From Actinomycetota bacterium (GTDB lineage Bacteria > Actinomycetota > Acidimicrobiia > Acidimicrobiales > Ilumatobacteraceae), in assembly GCA_009703975.1 (NCBI GenBank), contig WLFB01000007.1, positions 1 through 13,779 on the forward strand: a stretch of 13,779 bases of DNA, given 5' to 3'. A model generated the notes under the pieces. The model was not told the origin of the DNA. It did no database searches and saw nothing but the letters and a program-made list of their open reading frames with translations. A program made the translations under genes and the position numbers. Below, piece by piece: positions 1-5,995 of this stretch (the stretch's first letter is position 1; each line of letters begins with the position of its first letter).

Positions 1-339
1 AAACTTTTGAATCTGTTCTTTGGTTTGCAACTTTCCGCCGAACCAAAGCCTGCCGGCAGCGGCAAAAGACTTACGGCCACGCGGCGCATATGCCATGTGG
101 GTTTTAACGATTCGATTAAATTTGAGCATCGGCTTGTCGTAGAAAACCACGTAGTCGATTTCGCTTTCTGAGATTTTCGCTTCAGCCAAGCAAAAGTCAG
201 TTGCGAGACGAGGCAACCGAGAGTCGTGCTTTCTGCGCGAGAACCGCTCTTCTTGAGCGGCAGCCACGATCTCGCCGTCACGCACAAGGCATGCGGCACT
301 GTCGTGATAAAGCGCGGAGATTCCGAGAATGTTCGTCAT
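1..339 (-). CDS. Carbamoyltransferase, NodU/CmcH family (N-terminal part, cut by window edge)
   Basis: The minus strand is open from an ATG at 337-339 to the window edge, giving 113 residues without a stop. The protein begins MTNILGISALYHDSAACLV and continues with DGEIVAAAQEERFSRRKHD, the N-terminal signature of NodU/CmcH/TobZ carbamoyltransferases. These enzymes move a carbamoyl group from carbamoyl phosphate, through carbamoyl-AMP, onto hydroxyl groups of sugars or secondary metabolites. The HDSA motif (His at residue 12) lies in the conserved N-terminal YrdC-unrelated Kae1-like fold. An in-frame TAA sits four codons upstream, so this ATG is the first possible start. No Shine-Dalgarno sequence is visible; a TAGAAT hexamer ends 11 bases before the ATG, so the leader may be very short. 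Substrate cannot be told from this fragment; homologues of this subtype often lie among cell-envelope polysaccharide genes. Family call is firm, function within the family is open. Confidence 0.88.
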   Translation of the reverse strand, partial: MTNILGISALYHDSAACLVRDGEIVAAAQEERFSRRKHDSRLPRLATDFCLAEAKISESEIDYVVFYDKPMLKFNRIVKTHMAYAPRGRKSFAAAGRLWFGGKLQTKEQIQKF

Positions 340-360
340 CGGCGCTATTTATTCTAACGA

Positions 361-380
361 CACAAAGAGTTTTCTTTGTG
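361..380. other. Small inverted repeat between two minus-strand genes
   Basis: CACAAAG (361-367) and CTTTGTG (374-380) form a perfect 7-bp stem with a 6-base loop, lying between the stop of the Bax-inhibitor gene and the start of the carbamoyltransferase gene. Neither strand shows a T-run after the stem, so it is not a standard Rho-independent terminator. It might be a processing hairpin, a weak attenuator or chance. Confidence 0.3.
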
Positions 381-394
381 CGTGAGAGATCTAT

Positions 395-1231
395 TTAGCG
401 ATCGCGTAATTTTGCGAGTAACCGCAAAATCTCAAGATACAACCAAACAATTGTGACCATTAGTCCGAATGCTGCGTACCACTCCATATGTTTTGGTAAT
501 CCAGCTTTCTCACCACGCTCAATAAAGTCAAAATCAAGTGCCAAATTCATTGCCGCCAAACCAGCAACTATGAAACTGAACCCAATGCTCATCGGGCTTG
601 AACTGTTGAAGAACGAAATGTTCATACCAAATAAACTAAGAAGCATCGATACTCCGTAGAAAATTGCGATTCCCATTGTCGCGCCGATAACTGTGCGACG
701 CATTTTGTCTGTCACTCGAATCACTCCAGTGCGATAAAGCACAAGCATCGTTACGAACACACCGAGCGTTATGCCAACAGCCTGAATTACGATGCCGTCG
801 TAAGCAGTGTTGAAAATTTTTGATATCGCACCAACAAATAAACCTTGGGCAATTGCATAAGCAGGCGCAAGAACACGGGCCAGTTTTGGTTTAAATGTCA
901 AGACGATTGCGCAAACAAAACCGAACAACGCCCCTGCTATTGCCAAACCAGGAAACGACACCACGCCATTTGCTGCTTCGTTAACCGACGTCCAGCCAAA
1001 CATCGCCGAAGAAACAAGTAGCAACATCAACAACAACGCAGCACTTGCGGTGCCACTTGCAGTCATCGTCTCGGCCGACTTATAAGGCGAGACCGGACCA
1101 TCATTTATTGGAGCATGAAATACTTGCGACGAAGATTGCTGGCCAGGTTGCGGTGCCGCCCACCCAGCCTCGCCTGCACTTCGCTGCATTACTTTTGAAA
1201 ATGACTTTTCGTTAAGAATTGGATTTGCCAT
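395..1231 (-). CDS. Bax inhibitor-1/YccA family membrane protein
   Basis: A 278-residue integral membrane protein of the actinobacterial Bax inhibitor-1-like family. About 55 residues of soluble N-terminus, opening with the family-typical ANPILNEKSF, are followed by roughly seven hydrophobic segments by eye (about 62-79, 92-111, 117-137, 147-166, 180-200, 212-232 and 246-270). The C-terminal part carries the family pattern ALDFDFIERG followed by PKHMEWYAAFGLMVT and a last helix with YLEILRLL. Members of the wider TMBIM/BI-1 superfamily include pH-gated calcium leak channels (B. subtilis YetJ) and proteins interacting with membrane proteases (E. coli YccA); the role of the actinobacterial branch is not established. 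The ATG start fits the family's usual N-terminus and lies exactly 7 bases from an extended -10 element, which suggests a leaderless transcript. It is transcribed toward the carbamoyltransferase gene, 55 bases away. Confidence 0.9.
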   Translation of the reverse strand: MANPILNEKSFSKVMQRSAGEAGWAAPQPGQQSSSQVFHAPINDGPVSPYKSAETMTASGTASAALLLMLLLVSSAMFGWTSVNEAANGVVSFPGLAIAGALFGFVCAIVLTFKPKLARVLAPAYAIAQGLFVGAISKIFNTAYDGIVIQAVGITLGVFVTMLVLYRTGVIRVTDKMRRTVIGATMGIAIFYGVSMLLSLFGMNISFFNSSSPMSIGFSFIVAGLAAMNLALDFDFIERGEKAGLPKHMEWYAAFGLMVTIVWLYLEILRLLAKLRDR

Positions 1232-1238
1232 AAATCAA

Positions 1239-1247
1239 ATAATACCA
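1239..1247 (-). promoter_or_regulatory. Extended -10 promoter element for the Bax inhibitor-like gene
   Basis: On the minus strand the sequence reads TGGTATTAT, an extended -10 (TGn plus TATTAT, one mismatch to TATAAT). The hexamer ends 7 bases before the ATG, which puts the expected transcription start at or next to the start codon. There is no Shine-Dalgarno sequence. A -35 candidate, TTGTCT, is 20 bases upstream of the hexamer, longer than ideal; extended -10 promoters often lack a good -35. Confidence 0.5.
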
Positions 1248-1403
1248 GTCGGGTGATTTTATTTAGACAAGTCATGTGCACTCATTGAGCACCGAATCAC
1301 AACGCAGAATTTGACCTATTTAATGGCATAAAATTCCGTGTTTTTCGCGTGTGTGTCCTTTGCCTCGTGGGTATCGTTAGGCGTGTCGCACCGACTGTGG
1401 CGC

Positions 1404-1418
1404 ACTATTTGTAATAGT
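1404..1418. other. Inverted repeat just upstream of the sigma factor ribosome binding site
   Basis: ACTATT and AATAGT flank a 3-base TGT centre, a perfect 6-bp inverted repeat that ends 12 bases before the AGGGAG ribosome binding site. It could be an operator or a leader hairpin controlling the sigma factor gene. This rests only on symmetry. Confidence 0.3.
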
Positions 1419-1429
1419 TGCAAAAATTT

Positions 1430-1435
1430 AGGGAG
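1430..1435 (+). promoter_or_regulatory. Ribosome binding site deciding the sigma factor start
   Basis: AGGGAG is followed by 5 bases and then the GTG at 1441. It is one of few good Shine-Dalgarno sequences in the window and supports the GTG as the true start. Confidence 0.75.
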
Positions 1436-1440
1436 AATAC

Positions 1441-2379
1441 GTGGCGAAAGAGCGAATTGACCGAGACGACGAAGACCTAGTTCGCCTCTACCTCACCGAT
1501 ATCGGTCAGTATTTGTTGCTTACCAAAGATGACGAAGTTCGCCTGGCTAAAACTATCGAAGAAGGCAAAATTGCCGAAACAACTCTCAATAATTCAGAGA
1601 AGCAAATTGACCCAACCAAGCGTCGTGAACTAAACAAAATCGTTAAAGCCGGGGCGAAGGCTGAGCGCCAATTCGTGCAGTCAAATTTGCGATTGGTTGT
1701 TTCAATCGCCAAAAAGTATCAAGCGTCGGGACTGCCGCTACTCGACCTGATCCAGGAGGGCAATCTCGGCTTAATGCATGCCGTAGAAAAATTTGACTGG
1801 CGAAAAGGTTTTAAATTCTCGACCTATGCAACATGGTGGATTCGCCAAGCGATCACTCGCGGCATTGCAAATACTGGTCGCACAATTCGGCTTCCAGTTC
1901 ATGCTGGAGACACGCTTGCACGTCTGCAAAAAGCGCGCTCACGCCTCGAGTTGAAGTTCGGTCGCCATGCAACACTCGCTGAATTGGCTGAAGAAGTTGA
2001 AATGCCTGCCGACAAAGTGACTGAAGCGTTGCGTTTTGCTGCTGAGCCACTTTCACTTTCAGAGCCATTGCGCGAAGACGGTGATGCCGAACTCGGTGAC
2101 GTTGTCGAAGACCGTTCAGCAGAGTCGCCGTTTGAAGTTGCTGCCACTGCATTGTTGCCAGAAGAAATTACTCGACTGCTTGCGCCACTTGATCAGCGTG
2201 AGCGCGAGATTTTGGCATTGCGTTTCGGTCTTGATCGCGGCGAGCCACGAACTCTTGAAGAAGTTGGCGAAGCATTTAACTTAACTCGCGAACGAATCCG
2301 ACAAATCGAAGCACGAGCGATGAGCAAGTTGCGCCATCCATCTAGCGACACAGGTGCCCGCGACCTTCTCTCGGTTTAA
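1441..2379 (+). CDS. RNA polymerase sigma factor, RpoD/SigB (sigma-70 group 1/2) family
   Basis: A 312-residue sigma-70 family protein. Residues 9-42 form region 1.2 (DLVRLYLTDIGQ). Region 2 spans about 81-148, with NLRLVVSIAKKY, the core-binding LLDLIQEGNLGLMHAVEKFDW stretch, and the -10 reading helix with FSTYATWWIRQAITR. Region 3 is about 155-230. Region 4 (about 240-300) has LDQREREILALRFGL and the -35 binding helix-turn-helix LTRERIRQIEARAMSKLRHP. There is no long region 1.1 and no large non-conserved insert, which fits a group-2 (SigB/HrdB-like) factor; since some actinobacterial lineages have short primary sigma factors, a housekeeping role cannot be excluded from this gene alone. It starts at GTG behind AGGGAG. 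The downstream kinase gene begins 12 bases after its stop, so the two are probably co-transcribed. Confidence 0.95.
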   Translation: MAKERIDRDDEDLVRLYLTDIGQYLLLTKDDEVRLAKTIEEGKIAETTLNNSEKQIDPTKRRELNKIVKAGAKAERQFVQSNLRLVVSIAKKYQASGLPLLDLIQEGNLGLMHAVEKFDWRKGFKFSTYATWWIRQAITRGIANTGRTIRLPVHAGDTLARLQKARSRLELKFGRHATLAELAEEVEMPADKVTEALRFAAEPLSLSEPLREDGDAELGDVVEDRSAESPFEVAATALLPEEITRLLAPLDQREREILALRFGLDRGEPRTLEEVGEAFNLTRERIRQIEARAMSKLRHPSSDTGARDLLSV

Positions 2380-2391
2380 TCTCGCCACGAC

Positions 2392-3270
2392 GTGTTGTGC
2401 GTCATCGGTGATTTGGTTGAAGACATTGTCGTTTGGTTGCCGGAATCTCTTAATTACGGTGCGGATACTCCGTCTCGAATAGTTCGCACTCGCGGCGGAA
2501 GCGCATCAAATGTTGCTGTGTTCGCAGCAACTGTTGCTCGAAATGAAACCAACCAAGCGCCTAGCTCACGGCTAATTGCACAAGTTGGTGATGATCGTCT
2601 CGGTGATCAATTAATTGGCGCGCTGCGCGATGCTGGCGTCGACCCATGCGTTGTTCGCGGCGGACGAACTGGCTCGATAGTTGTAATCGTTTCGCCCGAC
2701 GGCGAGCGCACGATGCTGACTGATCGAGCCGCATCAACCCAATTACAGCAAGCACCAGAAAAATGGTTCGAAAGTGTTTCACTTCTACATGTGCCGGCGT
2801 ATTCGCTTTTTTCAGAGCCGCTGGCAACTGCGGCGCGTTCATGCATTGCTACTGCGCACGATAAAAATATCCCCGTCTCAATTGATGCTTCATCGGCATC
2901 TTTGATCAAAGAGTTTGGCGTTAACAAGTTTCGCGAACTAATACATCAACTTCGACCAAAGATATTTTTCTGCAATACCGATGAGGCTGAAATATTGAAT
3001 CTGACTACACAGCCATTAGATCTTGACATCGTGGTGATTAAAGCTGGCGCTCGGCCAACAACGCTGATTGAGAATAACGTCGTCAAAACTATTGAAGTAG
3101 AACCTGTTGGCGAAATTATTGATACAACTGGGGCAGGTGATGCCTTTGCTGCCGGCTTCTTGACAAAATTTGGCGAGAATAATCTCGACACCTATATATG
3201 TGTCTTGGCTGGTCATCAACTTGCCGCGCGAGTTTTGCGCAGTCCAGGCGCGACAATGGATGCACAATGA
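2392..3270 (+). CDS. psuK: PfkB-family carbohydrate kinase, probable pseudouridine kinase
   Basis: A 292-residue ribokinase/PfkB-family sugar kinase. The N-terminal family motif is seen as RGGSASNVAVFAATVA (about 34-49), and the ATP/anion-hole motif as DTTGAGDAFAAGF (244-256), with Asp250 the expected catalytic base. The family alone does not fix the substrate. The call as pseudouridine kinase comes from its 4-base ATGA overlap with psuG downstream: in E. coli and others PsuK phosphorylates pseudouridine at the 5' position and PsuG then cleaves the product. The GTG start gives the standard ribokinase opening (LCVIGDLVEDIVV); no strong ribosome binding site precedes it, in line with translation coupled to the sigma gene 12 bases upstream. 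An alternative substrate such as another nucleoside or ribose is possible. Confidence 0.85.
   Translation: MLCVIGDLVEDIVVWLPESLNYGADTPSRIVRTRGGSASNVAVFAATVARNETNQAPSSRLIAQVGDDRLGDQLIGALRDAGVDPCVVRGGRTGSIVVIVSPDGERTMLTDRAASTQLQQAPEKWFESVSLLHVPAYSLFSEPLATAARSCIATAHDKNIPVSIDASSASLIKEFGVNKFRELIHQLRPKIFFCNTDEAEILNLTTQPLDLDIVVIKAGARPTTLIENNVVKTIEVEPVGEIIDTTGAGDAFAAGFLTKFGENNLDTYICVLAGHQLAARVLRSPGATMDAQ
3187..3204. other. Near-palindrome inside psuK, 62 bases upstream of psuG
   Basis: GACAC-C-TATATA-T-GTGTC is an 18-bp near-perfect palindrome with one non-complementary pair on each side of a TATATA centre. It lies inside coding sequence (codons for LDTYICV), so symmetry may be accidental; as a site it could be an operator or internal promoter element for psuG. 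Confidence 0.2.
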
Positions 3271-4184
3271 ATTCATTTCAAATTCGCATTAGCGACGAAG
3301 TCAGCACAGCGCTCTCGCAACACAAACCAGTTGTCGCACTTGAGTCAACAATTTTTTCACATCTTGGTCTGCCGTCGCCAGCAAACCTTGAGGCATTAAC
3401 GCGCTGCACCGCGGCGCTACGAGGTCACGGTGTCGTGCCAGCAATTACTGCTGTGCTTGATGGCGTCGCCCGAGTCGGCATTGATGAAAGCGAGTGGCCT
3501 CTAATTCTTGGCCCCGCTAAAAAAGTTGGTGAGCGCGAACTCGCCACGGCGATGGCCACAAAATGGCCCGTCGGCGCGACAACTGTTTCATCTTCACTGT
3601 TGCTTGCAGCTCGAGCCGGCATCCGTGTTTTTTCAACTGGCGGTATCGGCGGCGTGCATCGCGGCGCCGAAATTAGTGGAGACATCAGTAGCGACCTTGG
3701 CGCAATCGCTCAACACCATGTCGTCACTGTTTGCGCGGGCGCGAAATCATTTCTCGATCTGCCACGAACTCTTGAATATCTTGAAACTCTAAGCGTGCCA
3801 GTGCTCGGTCTTGGCTGCGATTTCTTTCCAGAGTTCACTGTTGAGCGCGGCGATTTAAAAATACCTACACGAGTTGAAACAATTAAAGAACTCGCAGAAA
3901 TTGTTCGGGCTAACGACGCACTCGGACGCAACGGTGGAATTCTCGCATGCGTGCCTGTTCCAAAAAAAGACGGTTTACTTAAATCATTTATGGATGAAAT
4001 TACGGCGACGGCGCTGAATGATGCGATCAAACAAGGCATTACCGGCGCGGCGGTTACTCCTTATGTTTTAAAATTCATCGCGAATGCAACGCACGATGCA
4101 AGCGTCAAAGCAAATCTTTCACTCGCCGAAAACAATGCGCTTACCGCCGCGCAACTCGCAGTCGAACTTTCTAAAGCGCAATAA
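3267..4184 (+). CDS. psuG: Pseudouridine-5'-phosphate glycosidase
   Basis: A 305-residue PsuG (IndA/YeiN family; E. coli PsuG is about 312). It breaks the C-C glycosidic bond of pseudouridine 5'-phosphate, giving uracil and ribose 5-phosphate. Conserved blocks are VVALESTIFSHLGLPSPAN (22-40, Glu26), AKKVGERELA (84-93, Lys86), GGIGGVHRGAE (125-135, His131), DISSDLGAIA (139-148, Asp143) and VTVCAGAKSFLDLPRTLEYL (153-172, Lys160). By alignment these match E. coli Glu31, Lys93, His137, Asp149 and the Schiff-base Lys166, so all key residues are present. A longer reading from 3198 exists, but the ATG at 3267 gives the normal N-terminus and an ATGA overlap with the kinase stop. The C-terminus converges on selC with 4 bases between stop and the tRNA's CCA. 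Confidence 0.95.
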   Translation: MNSFQIRISDEVSTALSQHKPVVALESTIFSHLGLPSPANLEALTRCTAALRGHGVVPAITAVLDGVARVGIDESEWPLILGPAKKVGERELATAMATKWPVGATTVSSSLLLAARAGIRVFSTGGIGGVHRGAEISGDISSDLGAIAQHHVVTVCAGAKSFLDLPRTLEYLETLSVPVLGLGCDFFPEFTVERGDLKIPTRVETIKELAEIVRANDALGRNGGILACVPVPKKDGLLKSFMDEITATALNDAIKQGITGAAVTPYVLKFIANATHDASVKANLSLAENNALTAAQLAVELSKAQ

Positions 4185-4188
4185 TTTT

Positions 4189-4284
4189 TGGCGGAGGCGG
4201 ACGGGAATCGAACCCGCCGAACGAGGTTCACTCGTCCCAACCGCTTTGAAGGCGGCGGAGCCCACCAGGTACCCGGACACCTCC
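4189..4284 (-). tRNA. selC: tRNA-Sec (anticodon UCA)
   Basis: Read on the minus strand, this 96-base gene (including CCA) starts GGAGGTGT and ends CCGCCTCC-G-CCA, so the acceptor arm has GGAGGTG pairing with CGCCTCC (one G-U), the Sec-typical G discriminator and an encoded CCA. The anticodon loop is CTTCAAA, giving anticodon UCA for UGA, on a stem of CCGC/GCGG plus a G-U. The variable arm is long, with a 7-bp stem GGACGAG/CTCGTTC around TGAAC, and the T arm is GCGGG-TTCGATT-CCCGT. The eighth acceptor position (T/C) is not a Watson-Crick pair and the D stem has non-canonical middle pairs (the E. coli D stem has one such pair too). The long variable arm, UCA anticodon and G73 together are specific for selenocysteine tRNA. 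No selA, selB, selD, SECIS or UGA-interrupted selenoprotein gene is visible in the window. Confidence 0.93.
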
Positions 4285-4331
4285 ATCGCGAAGGCTACTT
4301 GTCTAATTTTCAGATGACGCAATTCGATCTT

Positions 4332-4341
4332 TGTGTACACA
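4332..4341. promoter_or_regulatory. Palindrome TGTGTACACA between selC and the pilus operon
   Basis: A perfect 10-bp palindrome lies between the divergent selC and tadZ genes, 54 bases before the tadZ start and 48 bases upstream of the selC 5' end. Its place suggests an operator for one or both, but no known binding-site family can be assigned. Confidence 0.3.
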
Positions 4342-4355
4342 TGCAATAACTCGAA

Positions 4356-4381
4356 CTCAGTTACGACACTGGGCTCAGTTA
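4356..4381 (+). repeat. Direct repeat of CTCAGTTA upstream of tadZ
   Basis: CTCAGTTA occurs at 4356-4363 and again at 4374-4381, 18 bases start to start, ending at the AAAGGAG ribosome binding site. Two same-sided copies about 1.7 helical turns apart could bind a regulator, or the pair may be chance in an AT-rich leader. Confidence 0.3.
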
Positions 4382-4387
4382 AAGGAG
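4381..4387 (+). promoter_or_regulatory. Strong ribosome binding site of tadZ
   Basis: AAAGGAG with a 7-base spacer precedes the ATG at 4395. It is the best Shine-Dalgarno sequence in the pilus locus and marks the first gene of the operon; later genes rely on overlap coupling or weak sites. Confidence 0.75.
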
Positions 4388-4394
4388 CACAAAG

Positions 4395-5042
4395 ATGATT
4401 GTTTGTTGGTCTGTAAAAGGTGGCAGCGGCACAACAGTTGTTGCATCAACTATTGCATTAATGCGCGCCGCAGAGTCACAACGCGGCGCACTGCTCGTTG
4501 ATCTTGCTGGTGACGTGCCGGCAGTTCTTGGTTTGGCAGAATCATCGGGGCCCGGCATTAACGATTGGTTTGCAAATTGCGATCATGGGTCGCGAATGAC
4601 ATTGCAATCAATTGCAATTCAGGCCACGGCGAATTTACAAATTATTGCGCGTGGTTTAAAACAATTAGATGCAAAAGAAAATAGAAATTTCACAGAACTA
4701 TGTGCTGCACTTAAATCATTTGATCTACCAATAATTGTTGACGCTGGTTGCGGTCTGCCATCGCCCGATTTACTTGCTCACGCCAGTTCATCTTTGCTAG
4801 TTACTCGTCCGTGTTATTTGTCGTTGCGTCGGGCTGCACAACTTTCGGTGTCGCCAACTGGCATCGTGCTAATCAACGAGGCTGGTCGCGCGCTCGGTAA
4901 ACATGACGTTGAAGCAGTTATCGGCGCACCAGTTGTTGCTGAAATAGATTTTGATGCTGCAATTGCGCGCGCAGTTGACGCAGGTTTACTTGCCAGTCGA
5001 ATACCAACAATTATGTCAAAACAACTCGCGGCAGTCGCATGA
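4395..5042 (+). CDS. TadZ/CpaE-like MinD/ParA-family ATPase
   Basis: A 215-residue P-loop protein of the MinD/ParA superfamily, first gene of the Tad locus, where TadZ/CpaE proteins direct pilus assembly to a place in the cell. The deviant Walker A is VKGGSGTTVV (residues 7-16): the signature lysine before GG is present, but the usual GK(T/S) is GTT. TadZ/CpaE proteins commonly deviate here, so ATP binding may be weak or structural. An A'-like motif LLVDLAGDVPAVLGL follows at 33-47. The protein lacks the N-terminal receiver-like domain of longer CpaE proteins. M. tuberculosis Rv3660c, annotated as a septum-site protein, has the same place in its Tad cluster. The stop overlaps the tadA start by 4 bases (ATGA). 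Confidence 0.8.
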   Translation: MIVCWSVKGGSGTTVVASTIALMRAAESQRGALLVDLAGDVPAVLGLAESSGPGINDWFANCDHGSRMTLQSIAIQATANLQIIARGLKQLDAKENRNFTELCAALKSFDLPIIVDAGCGLPSPDLLAHASSSLLVTRPCYLSLRRAAQLSVSPTGIVLINEAGRALGKHDVEAVIGAPVVAEIDFDAAIARAVDAGLLASRIPTIMSKQLAAVA

Positions 5043-5995
5043 GCCGAGCAGTTCTAACTCGAGCAGCACCAAAAGTTCACAGTCGTCTCGACGAATTTTT
5101 TAGGGATGAAGATATTCGTGAAGTCATGGTCAACGCAGGCTCGCAAGTTTGGATCGAGCGCGACGGTGAACTTTCGCAAGTAGGCACAATTCACCCAGAT
5201 GACACACGGGCATTTATCGAGCGAACTTTGCTGCCGCTTGGTCGACGCATCGACATAACCTCACCAGTTGTCGATGCTCGGCTAAGCGATGGCTCAAGAT
5301 TGTGCGCGGTGATACCTCCAATTGCTGTCGACGGACCATGCGTCGCAATTCGAAGATTCGCCGCGAAGCAAATGCAACTCGAAGATTTCGCTCCACCAGA
5401 AATCGCTGCGCTATTGCAGCAACTAATTTATGATCGCCGAAATATTCTCGTGAGTGGTGCGGCGTCTGCCGGCAAGACGACTTTGTTAAATGCACTATGT
5501 GATTATCTGCAAACCAATGAACGCATTGTGACAATCGAAGACATCGCCGAACTTCGACTCAACCATGAGCATGTACTGCGCCTTGAAGCAAGGCCCGCAT
5601 CGCCAGATGGCAATCAGGAGATTTCTACCAGGTCACTAGTGCGAACCGCGCTTCGACTTAGACCTGATCGATTAATTATTGGTGAAGTTCGTGGTGCTGA
5701 AACTCTCGACATGTTGGCGGCAATGAACACTGGTCACAGCGGTTCTATGTCAACGATTCACGCCAATAGTTCGCGCGATGCAGTTCGCCGAGTTGAGTCA
5801 CTTGTGCTGCAGCACGCTGCAAACTGGTCGCGCGATGTCGTGCAAGATCATGTTTGTTCTTCAATTAATGCCATAGTGCATGTTGCGAGACATCTCAATG
5901 GCGCTCGATCTGTTGAAGAGATTTTGTTACTCGACGGTGACCGAAACTACTTTTTAGTGCAACACGGCCAAATCATCGGTGAGCCATCGGTGTGA
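5039..5995 (+). CDS. tadA: TadA/CpaF-type secretion ATPase (pilus assembly motor)
   Basis: A 318-residue type II/IV secretion ATPase. The hexameric enzyme powers pilin polymerisation at the inner face of the membrane. The N-terminal domain has IREVMVNAGSQVWIERDGEL (26-45). Walker A is SGAASAGKTTLLNAL (139-153, Lys146), the Asp box is TIEDIAEL (165-172), Walker B is DRLIIGEVRGAETLDML (210-226, Glu216), and the His box is TGHSGSMSTIHANS (231-244). All catalytic motifs are intact. It is shorter than proteobacterial CpaF (over 400), mainly because the N-terminal extension is missing, as in other actinobacterial TadA proteins. It overlaps tadZ by ATGA and the next gene by GTGA, so translation is likely coupled. 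Confidence 0.95.
   Translation: MSRAVLTRAAPKVHSRLDEFFRDEDIREVMVNAGSQVWIERDGELSQVGTIHPDDTRAFIERTLLPLGRRIDITSPVVDARLSDGSRLCAVIPPIAVDGPCVAIRRFAAKQMQLEDFAPPEIAALLQQLIYDRRNILVSGAASAGKTTLLNALCDYLQTNERIVTIEDIAELRLNHEHVLRLEARPASPDGNQEISTRSLVRTALRLRPDRLIIGEVRGAETLDMLAAMNTGHSGSMSTIHANSSRDAVRRVESLVLQHAANWSRDVVQDHVCSSINAIVHVARHLNGARSVEEILLLDGDRNYFLVQHGQIIGEPSV

Larger units (their letters stand above)
1232..1440. promoter_or_regulatory. Divergent intergenic region between Bax-inhibitor-like and sigma factor genes
   Basis: This 209-base region is the longest gene-free stretch in the window and must hold promoters for two divergent genes. Visible elements are the minus-strand extended -10 next to 1239-1247; a GTGC/GCAC inverted repeat at 1276-1292; TTGACC (1311-1316) and TAAAAT (1329-1334), which look like -35 and -10 hexamers but are only 12 bases apart, too close for a normal housekeeping promoter; and an ACTATT/AATAGT inverted repeat at 1404-1418. 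I see no small open reading frame with coding character here. Confidence 0.5.

Noticed and set aside
201..398. Plus-strand 65-residue frame at the left end
   Set aside because: It lies antisense to the clear carbamoyltransferase N-terminus and has no family character.
1311..1334. TTGACC and TAAAAT as the sigma factor gene's promoter
   Set aside because: The 12-base spacer is too short for a normal sigma-70 promoter, so I do not call it.
3198..3266. Longer N-terminus for PsuG
   Set aside because: The added residues are the out-of-frame reading of the end of psuK; the ATGA overlap at 3267 gives the normal PsuG start.
4189..4284. selC as an integration (attachment) site for a genomic island
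   Set aside because: selC is a known island target in enterobacteria, but here no integrase, no repeated tRNA 3' end and no foreign-looking gene are seen; both sides are conserved-type genes.
4084..4317. Plus-strand reading frame across selC with RRTGIEPAERGSL
   Set aside because: This is the antisense translation of the tRNA-Sec gene, a well-known source of false small proteins; it also overlaps the psuG end.
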